Assembly: GCA_007119095.1 (NCBI GenBank)
Contig: SKQI01000248.1
Location: forward strand, 1 to 35,533
DNA from: Wenzhouxiangella sp.
GTDB lineage: Bacteria > Pseudomonadota > Gammaproteobacteria > Xanthomonadales > Wenzhouxiangellaceae
Direction: 5' to 3'
DNA length: 35,533 nt
Under the pieces are notes generated by a model. That model was given only the letters and a program-made list of their open reading frames with translations, was not told where the DNA came from and did not search any database. This document shows, one piece after another, positions 28,152 through 35,533 of the stretch; position 1 is the first letter of the stretch, and each line of letters starts with the position of its first letter. The translations under genes and the position numbers were made by a program.

Positions 28152-28466
28152 ATGTACAAGGTTAGTTTTCTCAACCAGGGCAAGGTCTACGAGCTGTTTT
28201 GCAAAAATGTCAGCGGCAGCGAGCTGTCCTATGGTTTCATCGAAATTTCCGACCTGGTTTTTGAAACCGATGACTCGGTGGTCATCGACCCGACCGAAGA
28301 ACGGCTGCGCGAGGAGTTCGAGGACGTGGAGGTGCTGCATGTACCGATGCACGCAGTCATTCGAGTTGAAAAGGTGCGCAAGCGCGGCGCCTGCGTGATC
28401 CGCGATTCAGCCTCAGGCGAAAAAGTCACCCCGCTGCCCCTGGACGGACCGCGCCGCAAGCGCTGA
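28152..28466 (+). CDS. DUF1820 family protein
   Basis: MYKVSFLNQGKVYELFCKNVSGSELSYGFIEISDLVF...DPTEERLREEFEDVEVLHVPMHAVIRVEKV, recognised as DUF1820-like. Confidence 0.85.
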   Translation: MYKVSFLNQGKVYELFCKNVSGSELSYGFIEISDLVFETDDSVVIDPTEERLREEFEDVEVLHVPMHAVIRVEKVRKRGACVIRDSASGEKVTPLPLDGPRRKR

Positions 28467-28539
28467 GCATTTTGCCTGTGGTCGAGAGGGCAGGGCTGTG
28501 CTAAGGTTGGCCGCGGTCAATTCCAGCAGCTTTTCGCCC

Positions 28540-29133
28540 ATGCTTTGCAAAGCCCGCCTGAGTCTGTTCACCGCACTGCTGTTTGTTGCCTCACAAGCTG
28601 GCGCAAGCTATCCCGAGTCCCCCCAGGATGATTTCTGGCAAGCGCTGAGCAAGCTCTGCGGGCAGGCTTTCGCCGGCAAGCTCGTTTCCTATGACGAAAC
28701 CATGGACGCCGGCTGGCTGCCTGAGCGCCTGGTCATGCATGTCCGCCGATGTACCGATGGGGAAATTCAGATTCCGCTTCACGTTGGCGAGAACCGATCC
28801 CGCACCTGGGTGCTGACCCGGCTGGACGATGGCATTCGTCTCAAGCATGATCACCGCTACGACAGCGGTGAAGAAGAAGAGATGAGCTGGTACGGCGGTC
28901 ATACCACCGACCCAGGCAGAAGCTGGCGGCAGGTCTTTCCCGTGGACGACTACTCGCGGCTGCTGTTTCTGAACGGCAGCCTGGAGGGCTCGGTTACGAA
29001 TATCTGGTACATGGACGTCAGGCCCGGGGAGCACTTTGCCTACGGACTGACCCGTCTCGGCCGACATTTGCGGGTCGAGTTCGACCTCAGCGAACCGGTC
29101 GATCCGCCACCCGCCCCCTGGGGTCACGAATAA
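28540..29133 (+). CDS. secreted hypothetical protein
   Basis: Signal-peptide-like N-terminus MLCKARLSLFTALLFVASQAGAS from the internal ATG at 28540; no enzymatic motif recognised. Confidence 0.75.
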   Translation: MLCKARLSLFTALLFVASQAGASYPESPQDDFWQALSKLCGQAFAGKLVSYDETMDAGWLPERLVMHVRRCTDGEIQIPLHVGENRSRTWVLTRLDDGIRLKHDHRYDSGEEEEMSWYGGHTTDPGRSWRQVFPVDDYSRLLFLNGSLEGSVTNIWYMDVRPGEHFAYGLTRLGRHLRVEFDLSEPVDPPPAPWGHE

Positions 29134-29160
29134 CCACAAATCCAAGGCACGCTAACCCTC

Positions 29161-30783
29161 ATGAACGAAAAAAACAACGGGGGCACACCCCCGGGCTCCA
29201 GCCCAAACCCTGAATTGCACAAGGTGCTGCCGGGCGAGCGCACCATGCTCGAACGCGCCCTGAACGTGATTGAAGTGGTCGGCAACAAGCTGCCTGATCC
29301 CGCCGTACTGTTTTTCCTGTTGATGGTGGTTGTCTGGGTTTTGTCGGCCATTCTGGCCCCGATCCAGTTCAACGCCGTGCATCCCAGCACCGGCGAGACC
29401 ATTCAGATCATCAACCAGCTGTCCGGCTCTGCGATGGCCGACTTCCTGGTTAACATGGTCTCGGTATTCGTCAATTTCGCCCCCCTGGGCATTGTGCTTG
29501 TCGCGCTGCTTGGGGTAGGGGTTGCCGAGCACACGGGTTTCGTCAACGCCGGTCTGCGCAAGCTGTTGGGCATGACTTCGGTCAGGTTGCTCACACCCAT
29601 GCTGATTCTGGTCGCGATCATCAGTCACACCGCCGCCGACGCCGGCTATGTGGTGGTGATACCGCTGGGCGCGGTGTTGTTCTATGCGGCCGGGCGGCAC
29701 CCGCTGGCCGGCATTGCAGCCGCTTTCGCCGGAGTTTCCGGCGGGTTTTCAGCCAACTTCATTCCGTCGGCCATCGACCCGATGCTGGCCGGCATTACCG
29801 AAGAGGCAGGCCGGGTGCTCGATCCCAGCCTGTTCGTCAACCCGCTGGCCAACTGGTTTTTCATGGCAGCATCCAGCATGGTGGTCATTGCCGTCGGCTG
29901 GTGGCTGACCGATAAAGTTATCGAACCGCGCCTGGTCAAGGACACGCCGGTCGATGGCGACATGTCCGACATGCCAAAAATGGAAGCGCTGTCGGTCAAG
30001 GAAAGCCGCGGTCTTTTCTGGGCGTTGGCCAGCATCGTGTTGTCGCTGATCCTGCTGGCGGTCGCAGTCGGCCTGCCGGGCTCGCCGCTGCGTGATCCCA
30101 ACCCGGACCTGACCATGTTCCAGAGCATCACCTCCTTTGGTGCCCCGGTGATGCGCTCGATCGTGCCGTTGATCTTCATCCTGTTCCTGATTCCGGGCAT
30201 AGTCTACGGCTACGTGGCCGGTACCATCGATGGTCACAAGGACATCATTGCCGGCATGACCAAGGCGATGGAATCGATGGGCTACTACATTGTCATGGCC
30301 TTCTTTGCCGCCCAGTTCATTGCCGCTTTTTCCAGCTCCAACCTGGGCATCCTCGTTGCCGTCAACGGCGCTGATTTCCTGCAGGCCCTGAATCTGCCAG
30401 CCCAGCTGACCATCGTCGGCATCATCGGGTTGACCATGTTCGTCAATCTGTTTGTCGGCTCGGCCTCGGCGAAGTGGCTGATCATCGCGCCGATTTTCGT
30501 ACCCATGCTGATGCAGTTGGGTATTTCGCCGGAACTGACCCAGGCGGCCTATCGCGTCGGTGACTCCACCTCCAATATCGTCACGCCGCTGCTGCCGTAC
30601 TTCCCGCTGATCGTGGTCTTCTGCAAGCGCTACTTCAAAGATGCCGGTATCGGCACCCTGATTTCCATGATGCTGCCGTATGCCATTGCCTTGTCGATCA
30701 TCTGGACGCTATTCCTGCTTCTGTACTGGGCGGTTGGACTCCCGCTGGGGCTGCAGGCCAGCTACACCTACCCACCGACCTGA
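29161..30783 (+). CDS. AbgT family transporter
   Basis: Polytopic; NKLPDPAVLFFLLMVVVW, GVGVAEHTGFVNAGLRKL, SANFIPSAIDPMLAGITEEAG, RVGDSTSNIVTPLLPYFPLI. Confidence 0.92.
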   Translation: MNEKNNGGTPPGSSPNPELHKVLPGERTMLERALNVIEVVGNKLPDPAVLFFLLMVVVWVLSAILAPIQFNAVHPSTGETIQIINQLSGSAMADFLVNMVSVFVNFAPLGIVLVALLGVGVAEHTGFVNAGLRKLLGMTSVRLLTPMLILVAIISHTAADAGYVVVIPLGAVLFYAAGRHPLAGIAAAFAGVSGGFSANFIPSAIDPMLAGITEEAGRVLDPSLFVNPLANWFFMAASSMVVIAVGWWLTDKVIEPRLVKDTPVDGDMSDMPKMEALSVKESRGLFWALASIVLSLILLAVAVGLPGSPLRDPNPDLTMFQSITSFGAPVMRSIVPLIFILFLIPGIVYGYVAGTIDGHKDIIAGMTKAMESMGYYIVMAFFAAQFIAAFSSSNLGILVAVNGADFLQALNLPAQLTIVGIIGLTMFVNLFVGSASAKWLIIAPIFVPMLMQLGISPELTQAAYRVGDSTSNIVTPLLPYFPLIVVFCKRYFKDAGIGTLISMMLPYAIALSIIWTLFLLLYWAVGLPLGLQASYTYPPT

Positions 30784-30790
30784 TTGGACC

Positions 30791-30830
30791 GGTCAATTAT
30801 TCCGGGGCCGCACTTGCGCCCCGGATGACC
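30791..30830. other. stem-loop downstream of the AbgT gene
   Basis: GGTCA-attat-TCCGGGGC-cgcacttgc-GCCCCGGA-TGACC: 8-bp inner stem plus 5-bp outer stem; no T-run. Confidence 0.6.
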
Positions 30831-30862
30831 AAAACACTGCCACTGCTGGAGCTTGAAAAGAC

Positions 30863-31789
30863 GTGGTATTGAGTATTGATCGCGGTCTGCACTGGACCAT
30901 TCTTGTGCTGACCGCCTGGCTTCCCCATGGCTGGCGTGTCAGACTGCGCTATCGCTGGCTTGAAAAACTGCAGCTGCGGCTTTTGGACCGTTCTCAGCTG
31001 CTGATGATTCGGCATCCGAAAACCGGCGGCACCTGGCTGCGGGCAATGCTGACCCACCTGTATGCCCAGCATTACGGCATCTCCCAACGGCGCGTATTCA
31101 AGTCCGATGAATTGGCCCGCCAGAACAAGGCTCTGCCGCGCTGGGCGATCACCAACGGCTCCGCCAGCTGGGAGAAGATTGTCGGCAAACTGTTCGAAGG
31201 CGACTCCGAGCAACTGGCAGGCAAGAAGACCCTGTTCATCGCCCGGCATCCCGGCGACATCGTCGTCAGCTGGTACATTCAGTACACCAAGCGCACCAAA
31301 CGCTTCAAGCGCGAGCTGCTGGAATGGGAGCTGAGCACGCCGATTGACCGCGAGCGCATCAGCCGAGAGGAGTTTATCCGCCATCCTGACCTGGGCCTGC
31401 CCTGGCTGATCCGGTACCACAACTTCTGGGCAGAGCAACTCAAGGGTCGGGAAGATGCCCTGATCGTTCGCTACGAGGATCTGCGACACGACACGGCAGC
31501 GACCCTGCGTCGTATTGCCGATTTCATCGGCGCGCCGTTCAGCGACGAAGAAATCGCCAGCACGGTGGCGTTTGGTGACTTTGACAACATGCGCAAGCTG
31601 GAAAGCAGTAACTATTTCAGTAACAACTCGCTGAAGCTGCGTTCCAGCAGTGATCCCGAGATGCGCAAGGTCCGCCGCGCCCAGGTGGGCGGCTACCGGG
31701 ATGACCTCGATTCGGAAACACTGGCCTGGGTTGACCAGCACATTGCCGACGAACTGGACCCGGTCTTCGGCTACCGAGAAGCGGGGTAG
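30863..31789 (+). CDS. sulfotransferase domain protein
   Basis: PAPS 5' loop-like IRHPKTGGTWLRAML, 3' site-like IARHPGDIVVSWYIQYTKR, LIVRYEDLRHDTAATLRRIADFIG, C-terminal RRAQVGGYRDDLD. Confidence 0.87.
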   Translation: MVLSIDRGLHWTILVLTAWLPHGWRVRLRYRWLEKLQLRLLDRSQLLMIRHPKTGGTWLRAMLTHLYAQHYGISQRRVFKSDELARQNKALPRWAITNGSASWEKIVGKLFEGDSEQLAGKKTLFIARHPGDIVVSWYIQYTKRTKRFKRELLEWELSTPIDRERISREEFIRHPDLGLPWLIRYHNFWAEQLKGREDALIVRYEDLRHDTAATLRRIADFIGAPFSDEEIASTVAFGDFDNMRKLESSNYFSNNSLKLRSSSDPEMRKVRRAQVGGYRDDLDSETLAWVDQHIADELDPVFGYREAG

Positions 31790-32568
31790 GGCGGGTCTTC
31801 CAAGCCGGTCATCAGCGACCGCTGCCGGGTCAGGGCCGATACCGGGACCAATTCGATGCCCTGATCAGCCAGCTGCGGCAAAGCCTGGTTCAGAAATTCA
31901 ATCGTTTCCCGATGTGGATGGCCAATAGCCACCGCCGCGCCGCGCGCCCTAGCCATGGCCAGCAACTGGTTCCAGGCCTGCTCGATTCGCTCGGAATCAA
32001 TATAGTGGTCCAGAAAGACATGGCGCCGAGTCGCCGCCAGGCCGGCGGCCAGCGCCTTGTCTTCGAGTACGGTATCCGGCACGGTCCGACTGTCCAGAAC
32101 GAACAGATTCCGCTCCTGCTCGACATTGAGCTGGCGCAAACCATTGACCAGGCCGGCGACAGCCGTATGGTCACGGGTAAATCGGCTGCCCTGGTGATTA
32201 TTGATACCGACCGCGTTATCCACCCGCATCAGGGCATCGGCCAGATGTCGGGTCACTTTTTCCAGCGGCCAGTCCAGCCCCATGCAGGTCAGGGCCGGCT
32301 CACAGTTATCCTGGTAGACGCCGGCCAGGGGCAAATGGATCAAAACTTCGCGCCCCTGCTCCCCGGCCTGACGTGCCAGGCGTGTTGCTGCCGGCGCCTC
32401 GGGTATGATCGCCACCACGACTCTGGAATCCAGCGCCATGATGGCCTGATCCAGACCATGCTGGTAGCCAAGATCATCCATCACTACGGCGATACGCGGC
32501 GTCTGCGCCGCGGCTACAAGGCCGAATCCAAGCGCCAACAGACCGACAAGCCCCCGACAAATCGGCAT
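31771..32568 (-). CDS. yibQ: divergent polysaccharide deacetylase family protein (YibQ-like)
   Basis: IAVVMDDLGYQHGLDQAIMALDSRVVVAIIPEAPAA, EVLIHLPLAG, GINNHQGSRFT, IGHPHRETIEFL. Confidence 0.9.
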   Translation of the reverse strand: MPICRGLVGLLALGFGLVAAAQTPRIAVVMDDLGYQHGLDQAIMALDSRVVVAIIPEAPAATRLARQAGEQGREVLIHLPLAGVYQDNCEPALTCMGLDWPLEKVTRHLADALMRVDNAVGINNHQGSRFTRDHTAVAGLVNGLRQLNVEQERNLFVLDSRTVPDTVLEDKALAAGLAATRRHVFLDHYIDSERIEQAWNQLLAMARARGAAVAIGHPHRETIEFLNQALPQLADQGIELVPVSALTRQRSLMTGLEDPPYPASR

Positions 32569-32572
32569 GAAA

Positions 32573-33775
32573 TCAATGATCCTGGACGCGGTTCAGGCGC
32601 TGCGCACTACGAAAAAGCGACACGGCTTTCAGCACCAGCTGGTCCTGCCCGGACTCCGGGTCAATCGTGTAAGAAGCGGCGGCCACGACATCGGGCTCAA
32701 TCCCCTGGGTTTCAATCGCGCGACCGGACGGCGTGAAATAACGTGCCGTGGTCAGGCGAATGCCACCACCATTGCGCAGCGGCCACACGGTCTGTACCGA
32801 GCCCTTGCCGTAGGTGGCCTCGCCCAGAACCACGGCCCGGCCATGATCCTGAAGGGCGCCGGCCACGATTTCCGATGCCGAAGCCGAGCCGTTGTTCACC
32901 AGCACCACCATGGGCACCTCGGCCAGGCGCACCGCCGGACTGGTCGACAAGCGCAGATTTTCATCGGGATTACGGCTTTCGGTGTAGACCACCAGCTTGC
33001 TGGCCAGGAATCGGTCGGCCACCGCGACCGCTGATTGCAACATCCCGCCCGGATTATCCCTGAGGTCCAGCACCAGGCCGGCGGGCAGGCTGTCGGCACG
33101 CTGCATCATGCTCAAAATGTCGTCAAGCTCGCGGGCCGTGTTCTGCTGAAACTGGCGAATCCGGATCACGGCATAGTCTTCCGGCAGATACTCGACGCTG
33201 ACGCTGCTGCGATGGATGATTTCCCGCCGCAAAGCAAACCTCAGCGGCTGCTCCTCCCCCTCTCGTTCAACGGTCAGGGCAACGTCGGTGCCAGGCGTGC
33301 CGCGCAGCCAGTTGCTGGCCTTGCTGGTGTTGTCCGGATTGAGTGTTTCATCATCAATGGCAACAATGCGGTCACCCGGCATCAGGCCGGCGCGCTTGGC
33401 CGGCGAGTCGCCCATGGCATCAATGACCTGCAGGTGATCTTCCTGAATGGCAACGCGAATGCCCAAACCGCCATATCTTCCCGTCGCCTGTTCTTCAACC
33501 CCCTGAAAATCGTCGGCATTCAACCAGGCCGAGTGGACGTCCAGCTCGGATAGCATGCCGCGAATGGCTGCCTCAAGCAGGCGGCGATCATCAATATCGT
33601 CAACATGATGCGATTTGATATAGCCCCAGGCATCGGCGAAGGCACGCAAATCTTCCAGGCCGACCGCCGAAGAACGACTGGAATCTTCGGCCCAGACCGG
33701 CATGGCCAGCGCCAGCAGGCCGGCAAGCAGCCACTGAACTACCTTACGCGAGCGATTGTTCGGGTCAAAACGCAT
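32573..33775 (-). CDS. S41 family C-terminal processing peptidase
   Basis: PDZ segment (YGGLGIRVAIQEDHLQVIDAMGDSPAKRAGLMPGDRIVAID), LVLDLRDNPGG, VNNGSASASEIVAGALQD, GEATYGKGSVQT (Ser/Lys). Confidence 0.94.
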   Translation of the reverse strand: MRFDPNNRSRKVVQWLLAGLLALAMPVWAEDSSRSSAVGLEDLRAFADAWGYIKSHHVDDIDDRRLLEAAIRGMLSELDVHSAWLNADDFQGVEEQATGRYGGLGIRVAIQEDHLQVIDAMGDSPAKRAGLMPGDRIVAIDDETLNPDNTSKASNWLRGTPGTDVALTVEREGEEQPLRFALRREIIHRSSVSVEYLPEDYAVIRIRQFQQNTARELDDILSMMQRADSLPAGLVLDLRDNPGGMLQSAVAVADRFLASKLVVYTESRNPDENLRLSTSPAVRLAEVPMVVLVNNGSASASEIVAGALQDHGRAVVLGEATYGKGSVQTVWPLRNGGGIRLTTARYFTPSGRAIETQGIEPDVVAAASYTIDPESGQDQLVLKAVSLFRSAQRLNRVQDH

Positions 33776-33831
33776 CGGCCTGTACCGTAACGGTCACGAA
33801 CCCTGAAATCTATCACTTTTCGGCTGCCGAT

Positions 33832-34992
33832 TCATCGTTGAATCCAGCTTGCGGGGTTGATTGGCTGACCATCCCGACGCAGTTCAAAATACAGCCCGGT
33901 CTGTCCGGCGCCGCCGGAATCTCCCACCGTGGCAATGACTTCCGATGGGCGAACCCAGTCGCCAACATCGCGCAGCAGGGCCTCGTTGTGCGCATACAGC
34001 GACATGAAGCCATCACCGTGCTCAAGGATCAAAATCAGCCCGTACCCGCGTAGCCAATCGGCATAAGCGACTCGGCCGTATGCCACCGCCAACACCTCGG
34101 TGCCGGCCGGTGCGTCGAACAGCCATCCATTCCAGACCAGGTCGCCGCTGCGACGCTCTCCAAAGCTCCGCTGTACGCGGCCCCTGGCTAGCGGCGCCGG
34201 CAATTGTCCGCGCAGCTCAGCGATCGGGACCACTTCGGCCTCCGGTGGAATGTCGGCCAGGGCCTGGGCCAGCTCATCAATCAGCTCGGCTAAGTCGGCG
34301 GCTGCCGTTTCCAGCGCAGTCAGCTCTTCCTGGCGCGTTCGAATGCGCTGTTCCAGTTGCGACAGTGCCTGCTGGCGCTCGTCTCGGGCGCGCTCGCTGC
34401 GCTCGATATCCCGAGTCTGCTGCTCGGCCAGTGACTGCAGTTCGGCCTCGCGCTCAACCACGGCCTGGCGATTGGCTTCCAGGGCATCCATGGAAAAAGC
34501 CAGTTGCTCGATGGCCCGCAGCCGCGACCGGGTCAGATAGCCATGGTAGGCAAGGCTGCGGTTGATCGGTCGGGGGTCATCCTGTCCCAGGATCAGGCGC
34601 AGCCGCGATGGGTTCCCCTGCCGATAGGCAATGGCAAGCTGCCCTCCCAGCAAGCTGCTGTTGTCATCGATCTGCTCCTGCAACCGGGATTGTTCAGTGC
34701 CCAAACGGGCGAGCTCTGTGCGCTGGCTGTCGATCAAGGCCAGAGTCTGGCGGCGGGCGCGCTCTGCCGCCGAGACCTCACGCTCGCTGTCAGCCAGCTG
34801 GTCAAGCACGGCATCGCGCTCGCCCAGCGCCGCGCCCAGCCGCTGGCGGATCGCCTCGATCTGCCCCCGCATTTCGTCGAGTTGCGCTTCCAGCGCTTCG
34901 CGATCGGTCGTCTCGGCGCGGCACGCCGACGCCGGCAGAATCGTCGACAGCGCGGTGACGATCAGAGCCAGGGCAAGCGCAGAATGACGCAC
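33832..34992 (-). CDS. envC: EnvC-like murein hydrolase activator (coiled coil plus degenerate LytM)
   Basis: Signal peptide, coiled coil, LytM region ending GDSGGAGQTGLYFELRRDGQPINPASWIQR; gpmI-envC-yibQ neighbourhood. Confidence 0.92.
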   Translation of the reverse strand: MRHSALALALIVTALSTILPASACRAETTDREALEAQLDEMRGQIEAIRQRLGAALGERDAVLDQLADSEREVSAAERARRQTLALIDSQRTELARLGTEQSRLQEQIDDNSSLLGGQLAIAYRQGNPSRLRLILGQDDPRPINRSLAYHGYLTRSRLRAIEQLAFSMDALEANRQAVVEREAELQSLAEQQTRDIERSERARDERQQALSQLEQRIRTRQEELTALETAAADLAELIDELAQALADIPPEAEVVPIAELRGQLPAPLARGRVQRSFGERRSGDLVWNGWLFDAPAGTEVLAVAYGRVAYADWLRGYGLILILEHGDGFMSLYAHNEALLRDVGDWVRPSEVIATVGDSGGAGQTGLYFELRRDGQPINPASWIQR

Positions 34993-35002
34993 CGCCAGAC
35001 GA

Positions 35003-35533
35003 TTAGCGCAGCAAGGACTGTCCGCTCATCGCTTCCGGCGCTTCCAGGCCCAGCAAATCGAGCATGGTGGGGGCCAGGTCACGCAGGCTGCCCTGTTCGG
35101 CCAGCGCTGTCTGTCGGGGGCCGACGTATACCAACGGCACCAGGTTGGTGGTATGCGCGGTATGGGCCTGGCCGTTGCTCGGGTCGGTCATCTGCTCGAC
35201 GTTGCCGTGGTCGGCCGTAATCAGCAATTCCCCACCGGCCTCGTGAGTCGCCGCGACCACGGCGCCAAGCAGTTCATCCACCGCCTCAACGGCGGCCACG
35301 GCAGCGTCGAACTTGCCCGAGTGACCGACCATGTCAGGGTTGGCGACATTGGCCACGATCACATCGTACTGTTCGCCCTTGATCGCTTCGACCAGGCGAC
35401 GCGTCAGTTCCGGCGCACTCATCTCCGGCTGAAGATCATAGGTGGCCACCTTCGGCGAGGGAATCAGTTCACGATCTTCGCCATCGAATACGGTCTCTTC
35501 ACCACCGTTGAAGAAGTAGGTCACGTGCGCATA
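35003..35533 (-). CDS. gpmI: 2,3-bisphosphoglycerate-independent phosphoglycerate mutase, C-terminal part (runs off window)
   Basis: [75 protein letters not shown]. Confidence 0.95.
   Translation of the reverse strand, partial: YAHVTYFFNGGEETVFDGEDRELIPSPKVATYDLQPEMSAPELTRRLVEAIKGEQYDVIVANVANPDMVGHSGKFDAAVAAVEAVDELLGAVVAATHEAGGELLITADHGNVEQMTDPSNGQAHTAHTTNLVPLVYVGPRQTALAEQGSLRDLAPTMLDLLGLEAPEAMSGQSLLR

Noticed and set aside
33832-34992. Active-site loss in the LytM domain of EnvC
   Set aside because: Degenerate metal ligands (e.g. LYFELR in place of an HxH-type motif) are normal for EnvC, which activates amidases rather than cleaving murein.
1-35533. CRISPR arrays, tRNA/rRNA genes, transposases, phage genes, toxin-antitoxin or defence islands
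   Set aside because: None seen by eye: no regularly spaced direct repeats, no cloverleaf recognised, and no such protein families among the credible ORFs.

Overview
The window reads as ordinary gammaproteobacterial chromosome, with about 27 confidently recognisable genes. In order: fabF (5' truncated); pabB-pabC-mltG-tmk-holB-pilZ; a class-V aminotransferase (-); a structured intergenic element; dinB; fadD (-); a tightly overlapping operon (GCS2-CBS fusion, small lipoprotein, Lhr-type helicase); a minus-strand cytochrome c oxidase cluster (coxB-coxA-48 aa small ORF-ctaG-coxC) preceded by a DUF2244 gene; putA; ExeA/GspA- and GspB-like genes, a rhomboid protease, DUF1820 and a secreted hypothetical; an AbgT transporter; a sulfotransferase; and gpmI-envC-ctpA-yibQ on the minus strand. 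I saw no CRISPR array, transposase, prophage, rRNA or tRNA gene. The least explained feature is the ~380-nt non-coding region between the aminotransferase and dinB (about 7474-7854). It has 64 aligned arm positions (57 Watson-Crick, 5 G-U and 2 C-C in the + strand RNA), internal hairpins and a terminator-like end. It could be a structured RNA, a dinB leader/attenuator or a dispersed repeat. All calls are from reading the sequence; no database search was run.
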